Below, one piece after another: positions 10,407-21,706 of a stretch of DNA of 64,000 bases. The stretch is taken from contig NC_092408.1 in assembly GCF_009017415.1 (NCBI RefSeq), forward strand, positions 2,294,001 to 2,358,000, read 5' to 3'. The DNA comes from Aspergillus flavus. Its lineage: Eukaryota; Ascomycota; Eurotiomycetes; Eurotiales; Aspergillaceae. A program made the position numbers and the translations under genes. Numbering within the stretch: the first letter of the stretch is position 1; each line of letters begins with the position of its first letter. The notes under the pieces are model-generated. The model was not told where the DNA came from and searched no databases. It worked only from the letters and a program-made list of their open reading frames with translations.

Positions 10407-12922
10407 TTAAGCACCGCTAGGAGTATGCGTTGTTTGAACTTGTGAGGACCAGTTACTATAGGTGTTGCTCCTGATGTTCGAGGCGCTCAAGAAGGCCTTG
10501 TATCTTTCCAGGTAAGGGTGATTCCCACCTCGAAGGCTATTGAGCAAAAGTAAGAAATCCTCTGCTAGGGACTGAGGAAGCGTGGTAGTGGCGCCTGAGT
10601 GCATGGATCCTGGAAAACTTGGTGGCGAGACGCTTGATTTCGGTATCGATTCGGTTACGGGTGGTATCAGAGTAAAACCATTCCCTAGAGAGAGCTGGAC
10701 ATTAGACGATACACTGATGGCACTGACAGCGATGTCGTACAATTTTTCGACCTAGTTATATGAGCCATGTAACCGAATGCAATTTAGGGATAACTTCTGA
10801 CTCACAAGGCCTATCCCATGTGCTTCCATGGAGCTCAGTCTCAATGACTGGCAGATTTTGAGCGTATCCTTTGCGACGGAAACACAATAGTTGAAACAGA
10901 GCTCATGGTGGTCGGATGAAGGCTTCAGTAGGCCATGGGTGGAGCATAGAACCCATACGCGATTCTGAAGCCACTTCTTGGTTATAAAAACATCCGCGCA
11001 CTGTGTTTCTCTCAACCCCATTGCTGGTTGAGTGTTGCGAGTCTCTCCAGAAGCTGATTTTGTACGTTCAAACCAGTCGTATCCCTTATATCGTTCAGAC
11101 TCGCTCACTCGACTAAGGTTTTGGTGGATAGCCAAAGCTTTGGCTTCGGTCAGCTTTTCACAATAACCAGAGTCGATGCTGCACCGCCGGTTCCAGCAAT
11201 CGACGACATCCTCATCCACAGCATCAAAGAGCTCCATCAAACGAGCTAAACCCATCATTCCTTCAGCATCTTTCTCGTTATGAACTATAATACCGGAAAC
11301 AAGACTATGCGTGGCGTTATGAATAAAATCATGCACAGAACGCATACTAAAGCCAGGCTTTCCCCAAAAGGTAATCGGATGCCTACGCTGTAATGCATAC
11401 GCTCTTTGTTTAATGTCAGTTAAGTAACAAGGATATGGTTGGTAAAGTGCGTAAGAGATACATACCTCTCCGTTATAGATAAAACTAAGTAAGTTCGCAA
11501 ACGCTGACCCTTTTCGTCTCCAGGTAGATCGCGATAGGAATTTGGGTCGTTCAACCCCAATGTAGCGGCGAGATCTAAAGCCTCCCTCAGACGAAGCCAT
11601 GCTGCGTTGTGCTGATTACTACCGAAAAGGCATCCAAATAGGAAGAAGCTTGTGAGAACGGCCTCGATAGTCGGATTTTCACCGAAATCAGAGCAGCTTC
11701 TCATTCTTGTAGCTTCGGTCATCATTAGCCTGGCCTGGCCAGCTCGAGATTGAGAAGTGGGTCGCTCATCTATCTCAATGGGCTGGGTAAGCGAGAAAGC
11801 GCACAGCGAGAGCAACATCGAGCCAAACTGAGGATTTTTACGATGTTCATGGGATAGCATCCGGATGAACAACGAAGACCGATTCAGCACTGGCAAAGTC
11901 GGGTGCAGGCGATCAAAATAGACGTCAATCCATGGAATCATGTTTGCCTCCACGATCGACGAGGGCCATAACGCTCTTGTATGACTTGGTTCTTGCTTGG
12001 TAACATCCACATCCGGCACAGGAGCCGGAATATTATGTGTTTCTAGACTCTGTGCTTGCAGACTCGAAGAGTCCGCATCATTCTGAATGATAGAGGGCAG
12101 AGATGTCCTTAGGTAAATATTAGTGCCCGGGAAATCAAAAATGGGCATTTGAGCATCTAAATTATCCGGCAGCCAGTACTCCACATCGCTTCTCTCATTC
12201 CAGCTTATCGCACTGTGACTATGAGATGCCATAGGCGAAGCATCTACACCCCAACCAGGAGCAACCGCCGCCGTCGCATGGGATTGCGCAAGGTCGACGG
12301 GCACGGAAACATCGCCACCAGAAATAGGCCATGGTGTCGCATCATGTCGACCCTCTTCCCGCGGAGGAGGCTCTGCTTGATATGGGAAAGTGGTAGGAAA
12401 GGCGCTAGAGTTGACTTGACTTTGTGGGGTTAGGGGATTTTTGCTTAACACATGGGTTTGTTGCTGCCGGATCTGCGATACACGACTAACGAAGTGGTCA
12501 GGCTATGCAATAACTCAACAAGTGAGTAGAGCATTATTCTAGTGAACTTACTGTCCAGTTGGACCCCGTTTTTTCTGGGGTTGAAAAAAGGTGCATTCAA
12601 AACCCATAGACACACATGCTTTACATGGTTGCGATAGACTACACTGTGCGGTATCAAGAAGGTTAGCATACCGACGACCGACCGCTCAAGCATCAGAAGT
12701 AAATCGCAGAGGGCAGGGGAGGTGCAATGAAACTGATAACAATCTAGAGAAAGGGGAAGGAAGTATTGCCTTGATCTTCCGAAATTTGCACTGGTCGCAG
12801 GCCCTCTTCGCTATAGCCCCCGATGTCTTCCTTCGGGATTCAGTCCGGATGGCACCGGTCATCGGGGGTGTCGTGGTGGCATCCGAAGTCGGGTTCATGA
12901 TGGCATGTTCTCGGAGGGACAA
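10407..12922 (-). CDS. inuR: Zn2Cys6 transcription activator, InuR candidate
   Basis: Five exons: 12922-12770, 12643-12552, 12485-11466, 11403-10806 and 10751-10407; 735 aa. The first two exons encode a perfect fungal zinc cluster (Cys at 42, 45, 52, 58, 61, 68; spacing 2-6-5-2-6), followed by the basic linker PQKKRGPTGHRVSQIRQQQ. Intron 1 needs a GC donor (AAG|GCAATA) and an AG acceptor; this junction alone supplies the third cysteine in frame. Residues ~200-500 form the fungal middle homology region (SIVEANMIPWIDVYFDRLHPTLPVLN, then LGLNDP and LVLSITERAYALQRRHPITF). The gene name rests on synteny: in A. niger inuR, which activates inulinase and invertase genes, sits with a sugar transporter and sucB. 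An ATG at 12898 is an alternative start. Confidence 0.85.
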
Positions 12923-14093
12923 AAGGGGGCGATAGAGGACAGGAAACTAGCAGGTATGCGAGCAAGAGGGACAATCACAATGATATACCAGGATGAAACA
13001 TTTCAATGCCTCACACTTGACTTCCCCGTCCATCAGTCAGCTTGTTATATTCAAGAGAACGAGAGAAAATGAGGAAAAAATCGCCTGTCGTGGAGGCCCC
13101 GCGTGATGAACCCACTGTAACGTATTTGTCTCAACCTTAGTGCCGTCACTCTTAGGTTCCAAGGTTGTTTTAGTAGTAAAAGGGAAATCAAAATCAAATT
13201 AAAATAAGAAAAATCAAGGAGAAACTTTTTTTTAAAAAAAAAAAGAAATGCTAAATCCTACTACTTTTATGCTTATTTCTTTCGTTATTATTCACATTTT
13301 CGAGGTTAAAAAATAAAAAAATAAAAAAAATAAAAAGTACGACGATACATAGTCTCTGCAAAATCCGGGGTTTTAGGTTACGATTCCACATACAACACAC
13401 ATTTTTAACCATAATCATTTACTCATTAGAAGCATTTTTAGTTTACCAAATGAGGTAATCTATATCATTCTTTCTCTTCCTCCCCCTTTCTATGATTTGT
13501 ATAAAATAAAAAAAAACTTTTTATCATGATGATTTCTACACAAACCAGCTTCCAAGTTCATGTTATGTTTATTATTGCTCCTAACTGGATCCACCCACTA
13601 AGGTCTGGGTGAAACATGCGATCCCGCACTGTGACTGGACCCCTACGGACCAGAGCATTACTTGTTCCCTTTTATAGTAGTAGTATTGGGAACAAGACAT
13701 GGCTGTGCCTATAGTCAATCTGGTTTGATACCTACAATAACGTCCTTTAAAATATACACCTCAGGATTTGTTCGTGTTAAGTGGCTTTCTTTTCCTCGGC
13801 AATCATGCCGTTCCCCAGTCGTCTCCACCTCAAAAAGGGCCAACTACGTAGTACGAGATAACTTACCCCAAATCGCTGATTATCAAGGTGATTGGGGTCA
13901 CCACTGATAACCCCCAAAGTGAGATTACAGCCTAATGCACTACTTGGGCTGAACAATGTATAAATGCCCTTGGACGGCCGTGTCCTATAAGCTTATGGCC
14001 CGTGATCCAGTCTGTAGACTGTGTATGTAACTCGGGACTGTCTGGCGCCGTGTATTCCCAACAATCTATCTGCATATACAACTCTTGTGTAAA
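12923..14093. promoter_or_regulatory. Divergent gap, Zn2Cys6 activator / amidase
   Basis: This 1.17 kb contains an AT-rich low-complexity tract (about 13186-13345, long A and T runs) and no supported gene. The open frame at 13662-13907 has no recognisable features. It presumably holds both promoters. Confidence 0.45.
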
Positions 14094-15976
14094 ATGGACA
14101 AACCGCAAACATGGAAGCAAACTGCTTCTCGAAAACACTCCTTACGGAATGAAAGACTGAAACCCTACATGGTCTCCGATTTGGATCAACGGCTACCCCA
14201 GGTCCACGATGTCCAGGAACGTTCCCGTATCCATAGCGATCCAGAAATTCAAGAAATCACTGATATCGACAATATATCGGTTTTGGTCGACCAATTCAGA
14301 ACAGGAAAGTTCACTGTTGAGGCGGTTACTCTTGCTTACGTTAGAAGGTGACTGTTACATTGCTGAAATTCGTATTATATGGATGAGTGCGGCTAATCTC
14401 TCACCTTACAGGGCTGTAATCGCACAACAATTGGTGGGTTATGCCTATCGCAACGGGGCAGTTATACGCAAATATGTATAATGACTGATAACATTAGACA
14501 AATTGTATTACAGAAGTGGTCTTTGAAGATGCTTTGACCCAGGCTCGAGCTTTGGATCGTGCTTTCCAGGAAACCGGGCATCTCAAAGGACCACTCCATG
14601 GTGTCCCAGTCACTTTGAAGGACCAGTTCAACATCAAAGGTGTAGATACTACCTTGGGATATGTAGGGCGTTCTTTTGCCCCCGCTACGGAAGATGCAGT
14701 TCTAGTGCAGATGCTGAGGAATATGGGAGCAATTATTCTAGCGAAGACGAATTTGCCCCAAAGCATTATGGTTTGTCTGTTTGCTTGATCTTTAACAGGT
14801 GTTCTATTATGGACTAACCTCAAACAAAGTGGGCTGAAACCGATAACCCTCTTTGGGGTCTGGCGGTCAACCCGCGCGATCCTAGGCTGACTCCAGGAGG
14901 CTCGACAGGGGGAGAAGCGGCTCTTTTAGCATTACATGGCACCCTCTTGGGATTTGGAACGGATATCGGCGGAAGTACCCGGATTCCACAAAGCATCATG
15001 GGCTTATACGGCTTCAAACCCACGGTACGTTTTAGCCCTGGGCTGACGGTTCAGGACGAAAAGTCCCGTGCTGACTGCCAAGCAGAGCAGCAGATTACCG
15101 TACCTAGGGGTTCCTGTCTCAACAGAAGGACAAGAGCACGTCCCCTCTTCCATCGGCCCCATGGCTCGCGACTTAGCATCTATCGTCTATGTGAGTCGGT
15201 CTGTTGCTGACGCTAAACCGTGGGAGTTAGATCCAAAGTGCACCCCCCTTCCGTGGAATGAGGATACGTTCCAGGAGATACAAATTCGGCCCATAGTGGT
15301 CGGTTTGATTCTAGATGATGGGGTGGTGAGAATTCACCCCCCTATCGAAAGAGCCCTACGTGAGTTGTCAGCAAAACTTCAAGCAAAGGGCCACGAAGTT
15401 GTCATCTGGGATGCTTCAGATCACTTTGAATATATCCAACTCATGGATCAGTATTATACTGTTGACGGCGGCGAGGATATCCGTCGTGACATTGCTGTCG
15501 CTGGGGAACCATTCATACCACATGTTGAGGCACTAGTTAACCGAAGCAAGGCTATCTCTGTCTACGAGTATTGGCAGCTCAATAAGCAGAAGGTAGCACT
15601 ACAAAAACGATACCTTGATAAGTGGAATGCGATTCGGTCTCCATCGGGGAGGCCAGTTGATATTCTCCTAGCCCCCACTACACCGCATCCAGCTGTTCCA
15701 CACCGAAGACTGCGGTGGGTTGGGTATACTAAGATTTGGAACTTGCTCGACTATCCAGCTGTCACTTTCCCTGTTGATGAAGTAAGAGTGGCTGTAGATG
15801 GCGTACTAAAAACATATCAGCCGAGGAATGAACTGGACGCATGGAACTGGGATCTGTATGATGTGAAGGCGATGGAAGGCCATCCCATCAACGTCCAAGT
15901 CATCGGAAAGAAACTTAATGAGGAAAAAGTGTTGGGGGCTGCAACCGTTATCGAGAGAATCTGGAGAGGTCTTTGA
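14094..15976 (+). CDS. Amidase signature-family hydrolase (acetamidase-like)
   Basis: Five exons, 14094-14347, 14412-14433, 14498-14770, 14830-15024 and 15086-15976, give 544 aa, close to Aspergillus AmdS/GmdA. Exon 2 is only 22 bases and is fixed by the conserved AVIAQQL-TNCITEVVFEDAL reading across both junctions. The catalytic Ser-cisSer-Lys triad is present: Lys 133 in VPVTLKDQ, Ser 208 in PGGSTGGEAA and Ser 232 in GTDIGGSTRIP. The enzyme should hydrolyse carboxamides to acid and ammonia in the cytosol; the preferred amide is unknown. It is divergent from the Zn2Cys6 gene but no shared operator is evident, so membership in the sugar block is not supported. Confidence 0.9.
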
Positions 15977-16916
15977 TTGTCATGGTTGGGGAATTTAGCA
16001 TTGTGCTTGTGCTGATGTCACACAATTGTATTCGAGCAATTTTACTTATTACTCTACACCCCACCTTTGTTCAGCGTCGGGCAATGCATAGTTTGGGGGG
16101 GTTGCTCTGGCTTGGAGCCAAACAGGCCCGTTTGGGGTAGGTACCTCTAGAACGCTAGAACGTTGGAGTAAGCTTAGGAGAATGAGGGGTAAATTATGAT
16201 AAGCACACGGTGGGCTACTTGATACCGATAGATACGGTATTACTACAGTGGCAGAGTACCTACTACTAGGTAAGTTCACGTTAGCCAATCGCGGAAAGGG
16301 GACATTTGAATTGATCAATTGACGACACGCCGTATTGGATGTGCTGTCCTACCTTCAAAACTCTAGCCTCTACTACTACCACTCAACTTAAGGTAGAATA
16401 ATTGGGGGTGTCGCGCGGAAACATGTTTTGGTTGGCTACGGAGTCCATGCCGTGGCCGGTTGGTTGGGATCATAAGTATGGAAGAGAGCATACAGACAAG
16501 TAAAGAGCTAGACTTTCACGGGATCATTGAACACATAAATAAGCATGAGGGCTTGGGGTGGGTGATCATGGGACTAATGTGTAACGAGTTGAAATCTAAG
16601 AATAAAGCACTAGAAGAGCTCCTAAGATAACCGCCTGAGCATCCATATCATCTGTGCTTGTCCAGTCGTGCAGCACCACCACCACCAGAACGCAGTCTAG
16701 CTACACCCCGTTGGAATTGTCATATTGTGTTTGAGAGGACCTCTTGTTTGTTGTTCAATTACTATTCTAATTCCAAATGTGGCGGAGGGCCCAAATGGAT
16801 CATTAACTTTTTATGCAATGAGGGGCCATTTATAAGACACCTGTGTGTAGATCAAACATCCTTTGCTCAACGCCTATAAACACCATAAAATGCCGGGCTC
16901 CTTTCCTCCATTCTGA
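15977..16916. other. Convergent gap, amidase / RFC4
   Basis: The amidase (+) and RFC4 (-) end here. The 940 bases hold short open frames without features and one near-match to the recurrent 9-mer (TACGGAGT, 16437-16444). I see nothing else. Confidence 0.45.
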
Positions 16917-18207
16917 TCACGTTCTTGGGGTTTCAAACAGCTGAGGTTTCATGTTAATCTTGCAAAGCTTCGCGATACAGCCGCTCAATTGGAGCAATGA
17001 TTGAACACCATCTAGGATGCGCATGTGTGTAAACCCTATCTCCCGGATGAACTCTAGTTTAGAGTGTTCTGATAATGTCGGGATCGTCTTCGTGACTCGG
17101 AACATTGTGCTAATAATGTCATGGGAAGAGTAACCCAGGTCCCTACGGAAGTAAGCTTAGGTATAAGACCATAACATCACGCATCATGTAAACATACCAT
17201 AGCTCGTTTAGTGTTTCCAAGGCAGCATCTACTTTCCCTTCCCAGCAGGCCTTAATCATTGCTTGAACTTTGATAGGATGGGGACTGTCGACAACTCGAA
17301 AGACGTTATCGCCGCTGACAAAGCCGAAACCTGACCACGTACTTTGCAAATTGTTAATGGCCTGGCGCATGTCTCCTTCCGCGCTAAAAACCAGGGCCGC
17401 AATTCCGTCTTCTGTGTGTTCCACTTTTTCGGCATCGCAGACCTGTTTTAGTCGTTTGACAACCTGCCCATCGGTCAACCGAGCATAGCGGAGAATGGCG
17501 CATCGAGACTGGATGGGTTCTATGATTTTATTCGATTGGTTGCATGCAAAGGCAAATCGTGTAGTAGAGGAGTAAATCTCCATGGTGCGCCGCAACGCCT
17601 GCTGAGCACCTGGTGTCATACTGAATTGAGATCAGTAAACAAGCTGAACAAGTACGCGAAGTTTTTTTTTTTATACGTACCTGTCTGCTTCATCAAGAAT
17701 TACTATTTTATGGCGACCTGGAGGCAGTGTGACTTTTTTTTGGGCAAATCCCTTAATCCGATTGCGAACGACATCAATACCTGGGACTCCATCAGCCGTT
17801 GCCTGTCATAGTTCGTGGGCGAAGAACTTCACACCTCTCTCATCACTGGCATTCAATTCCAAAACAGCTTCCTTATACGCATCACCTAGTAGTTGGCGTG
17901 CTAGGCATAGGATAGAAGTGGTCTTTCCGATACCCGGCATGCCTGAGATGATGACGTGTGGCATATTGCCATCCTTCGCGATAATCTTCAGTCGCTCAAT
18001 AGTCTCGGTGTTGCCGACAACATCATCGAGAAAGACTGGACGGTATTTTTCAACCCTATGAATAGTTGTTCGTCAGAATTGATCTTCCCATCGAGCAACG
18101 GTGACTGCAGTCATATACCATGGCAGCTCATAATCAGAGGGAGCCCCCGCTGTGACGGGCTTGAGGCCAACGCGAGCAGCACTTGATGAAGATTCGGCTT
18201 GAACCAT
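16917..18207 (-). CDS. rfc4: Replication factor C small subunit (yeast Rfc4 / human RFC2)
   Basis: Five exons, 18207-18119, 18055-17835, 17780-17681, 17620-17198 and 17142-16917, join in phase to 352 aa. The clamp-loader AAA+ boxes are intact: ELPWVEKYRP at the start (RFC box II), Walker [10 protein letters not shown] at 68-76, Walker B DEADSM at 133-138 and the SRC arginine-finger motif at 175-177. The collar domain ends in [26 protein letters not shown]. The sequence follows human RFC2/yeast Rfc4 along its whole length rather than the Rfc2, Rfc3 or Rfc5 subgroups. The complex opens and loads PCNA onto primed DNA in the nucleus. It is divergent from the 179-residue unknown gene. Confidence 0.95.
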
Positions 18208-18899
18208 TGTGCAGCTGTTTTGATAACCCCAGCGACTTGTTGCTAGGTTTGGGTGGTCTCAGCAAGCAAAAGCTGGTTTGCTCGGGGGGAACGCGAAAGT
18301 CGCGCAGAGACGCGTCGGGATGCATTTTAGCTCAACTGGGATTAATCAGATCCCGTGCTCTCTTGGCATAGTACAGCTAAGTAAGCACTTGAATACGACG
18401 ATGGCCCATATAATGATTACCAGTGGCAGGTATGGCTATCCACATCGAACAGAGAGATGATATTTTCTGTGCCAGTCGGTCTTCTGTCGGGCTGGCAATA
18501 ATTCCAAGGCACGAAGAAATGAAAAAAAAAATGGAAAGACTCTGGCCAGTTGCCAAGTGCATCGGTGCTAAGCTACCCGCCCCACTTCTCTTCGTTCAAT
18601 ATCCTTGCTTTCCTCAACTGCTCACTACAACTGCAAATTCGACTGATGTTTCACTCCTTTGTACCTTATACTTATGGCTCTTCCTAAAATTTATCCTAAT
18701 AGCCTTAATTGTATTTCTACAAGGAACCCATCGTTATTTACTCGCATGGTATACGCCTGAACTTCGAGGCAATAAGCTGCACTCAAGCTCTGTTCCTGGG
18801 CTGAAGAAAACAGGGGTAAAGAGGGAAACCGATAAAGGGCTCTGCTCATAGCGTCTCTCATACTTCGCCGTATACAGCCTCTTTAATATTAACTCCACG
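18208..18899. promoter_or_regulatory. Divergent gap, RFC4 / unknown gene
   Basis: The 692 bases between two diverging starts contain only chance frames and an A-rich patch near 18521-18530. No consensus element stood out. Confidence 0.4.
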
Positions 18900-19568
18900 A
18901 TGGGAACAACATCTGTCCGCCGCAATCTTTTTCACCACCATCTCAGCAAACGCTCTGTATCGGCAGCTCCCCCCAATGCATCAATGCAAAGTGGGACACA
19001 CAGCGGACTGCCCAGTCTATCCTCCCATGCTATGTCATCTGCGTCATCTGAATCGACACAGTCGCTGGGCTCTGGTATGGGAGATGGTGGGGAGATCGTG
19101 GTTAAGGATAAAAATGGCGATTATAAACTTGACATTCCCCTTCTTCCGCCGGCTGTTGGGGGAGAGGATGGGGACGAGATGGAAGGCATAGAAGCTGGAG
19201 CTACTAGGGGATCTGGGGCTACGGGGACTGAGTCCACAGCACAGACGGAAATTAGCGGACGCGAGAAAGAGAGTAAGTTTACTTCGGCTATCCATCCATT
19301 ATTGGCCGGTAACATACTGATCGCGATTGACCTAGAAATCGAGGCAAGTCTAGTAGAGATGATGTACCGGAGTCGGAACAGGCAGATGAGCACCGAACCA
19401 GCTGGTGAGTTTTACCCTTATCCTCCACGCGGTTGGATCTGGTTCGATTACAACTGATTGATTTCCTTAGAAATTCTGAATCTCATCCATCAGAGCCTTC
19501 GGAACAAAGTGGCCTCCCTGGATGAAGATAACTGGATATACGAACCAGAGCCCGATTCGCTGTTCTAG
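18900..19568 (+). CDS. Conserved-looking protein of unknown function, 179 aa
   Basis: Three exons, 18900-19272, 19336-19404 and 19471-19568, join in phase to 179 aa. I do not recognise the family. Residues 1-~120 are low in structure (Ser, Gly, Thr, acidic), with a short ordered-looking patch IVVKDKNGDYKLDIPLLPPA. The C-terminal ~55 residues look folded and helical (IEASLVEMMYRSRNRQM, ILNLIHQSLRNKVASLDED), ending in an acidic aromatic tail, NWIYEPEPDSLF. Clean donors, acceptors and phase at both introns support a real gene. It is divergent from RFC4 and its stop lies only 94 bases from the end of GET4, so 3' ends may overlap. Confidence 0.7.
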
Positions 19569-19662
19569 TCGATGCCACTCACACCATGCATGGAAATCCT
19601 CATGGCAAATTGTGCATAATAGGCCCGACCTGTATACACCTCAGGTACTGCCTTCCATTGAA

Positions 19663-20938
19663 CTAGTCGAGCTCCGGATTTGCTGGTGGCGCTTCGACTT
19701 TCTTGGATGAGCCTCGGCTCTGCGGTATCCTTCCACCTGTACCGCCCTGCCCTCCTCCGAACAACATGCTACCCATCATATCCAGTAAAGGGTTGCCCTG
19801 TCTTGGGATCTTAATACTGAAATACTGCTCACCGATCTGAGCCAAGAAATCATCCCAGATGCCGACCTCTTGGATTTGCGATGCATAATGAGAGGTTAAC
19901 TGCTTGAAAAGATCCGCGCTGCCACGTTGAATCGTGAGGAGAAGCATGCTGATGAAATTCAGCAAAGGCAATGCGGGAAAGACTCGCGCATCAATACTAG
20001 AGCTGCTGACATCCTGTAAGGGGATGGAAGGATTAGAGGACGAAAGTCGGGACGTGAAGATGAGAAATGCTTTATTAGCACTGCGCAGATTTCCGTTTAG
20101 GAGGTACGGGAAAACTGCGCGGGATGCGTAAATCGCTGCCGTGTGCGGTTCGTCATTTGTGTACCACTCATGCTCTAACTTTGCCAGGGTCTCAGCTGAT
20201 TCTGAAGTTCCGAGGATCAGATGCTTTTCAGCGTCGTAGGGTTCATGGTCTAGAGCCATGGTTAAGAGAAACATATCATGTATTTTACCGGCACAGATTT
20301 ACATACCTTCGGCGTACACCGATCCAGCTGCGTGATGTAATTCGGGATCACCTCTCTCTAAAGGCCCAAACCGTCCACTCCAGCCAATCATCTCCTGTAT
20401 GAACCTTTTGCGGGTTGGTTCCTCGGATGGGAACTCGTGTAGAAGCTCAATCAGGCGCTCTGCAATAAGGCAAATCGTCAACTTGGTCAAAGCCCAACCC
20501 TCACTGTAAAGGAATCGTTCTCAAGACTTACTCTTTCGAGCGCGGCCTTCCGTATCATCATCATTTCCAGTAATCTCCCACCCTGCCTTCGTGTACACCT
20601 CGATGACAAGCATAATGGCCAAGTCCCCGCCACTAGCAGAAGCGCCTTGCTGAGACCCAGCCCTTAAAAGTGCAGTCGCACCCCCTGCCAATAACTCTGC
20701 GGCCGCATCGTAATTCGCTTGTTTGATATACCGCGCAGCGATGACCCTCAGTTGCTGATGAGCCTCGTAGTAAGCACCGGAGGCGATCCTGTAGTCGCAA
20801 AACAAAAAGAAAAAATTAGCTCCTTGCTTTGAAAAGCTACCGGGGAGATGAAATTGGTGTAAAAGCAGGTACGCGGGCTCCATGATGTTCCTACTTTTCT
20901 CGTTGCCGAGCAATAGTCTTGTCGATACGTGAGGTCAT
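19663..20938 (-). CDS. get4: GET4, guided-entry complex subunit
   Basis: Four exons, 20938-20895, 20788-20532, 20459-20307 and 20249-19663, give 346 aa. The protein is an all-helical repeat of the Get4 (DUF410) family: IASGAYYEAHQQLRVIAARYIKQANYDAA near the start, then RLIELLHEFPSEEPTRKRFI, DHEPYDAEKHL and a C-terminal helix pair (LPLLNFISMLLLTIQRGSADLFKQL). A Gly-rich tail follows. Get4 with Get5 bridges Sgt2 and Get3 and passes tail-anchored proteins to the ER insertion route; it acts in the cytosol. The first exon codes for only 14 residues (MTSRIDKTIARQRE), which fits the basic start of the family. Confidence 0.92.
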
Positions 20939-21706
20939 CCTGCTTCGTGTTCAATGCAGTGGAATGTTTAGGAAACAGTGAGATAGGCGGAAATGAAGAA
21001 GGCAAGTTGAGCTCGGGATTGAACTAGGGTGGGGAAAGAAAGGACAGCTCAGTGAGTTAGGTGTCAGACACGGGAGTGAGGAAGAGGGGGGTGGGAAGTG
21101 GAATCAAAAAGAGTCGGGCAATACAGTAGCTACTGAGAGTTTTGGTGGGACACTTTCGGCTCTCAAATCCAGAACCCCGGAGGGACGAATAGAACCAAAG
21201 TACTATATGTAATATTCCGCATGCTCGTGTTTTCTTTGACATGGTCCGATTGAGCTCAGAAATAGAAGAGCATGAATAAACCTGTAAACCATTAATGAAG
21301 CTCAATGATGTTACCTTCAATGTTCGTCGTGGATACGGCGCTAACCCCATTCTGGGAAAATACTGACCAAGTGACTTCTGGAAGGAACGACCAATTATTC
21401 TATCTACATCACGCTCCCAGTTAACTATACTGTACATACAAAGCACAGCTGAAACTCCCCATGTCCTAGCTGTATGTCTGGGTCGACGCGATAGTTGTTC
21501 GTTTGGCCTACTATTAGATGTTGCGATCACTTAGATTTCCCTTTGGTTTATTTAATTTTTTCATGTTTGACTTTTACTAGCCACCATTCTTCCTTTTGCC
21601 CATCATTCAACCCTTCCCTTTTCCTAGCTGCAACGTCCTGATGATTATCCGTTGTTGATCTAGCTACATCACTAGTATACCCAGAATACATCACAAAGTG
21701 TTAGGT
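20939..21706. promoter_or_regulatory. Divergent gap, GET4 / RAI1
   Basis: The 768-base gap has no supported gene. The long minus frame (21057-21530) has no recognisable motif and overlaps likely 5' leaders. Confidence 0.4.

Noticed and set aside
10407..12922. Several separate minus frames that could suggest a broken (pseudo) regulator gene.
   Set aside because: All breaks are explained by introns joining in phase, and the zinc cluster is perfect after splicing, so the gene looks intact.
4764..15976. Possible secondary-metabolite cluster (hydrolase, transporter, regulator, amidase).
   Set aside because: No synthase or tailoring enzyme is present; the contents fit primary sugar use, and the amidase is not tied to it.
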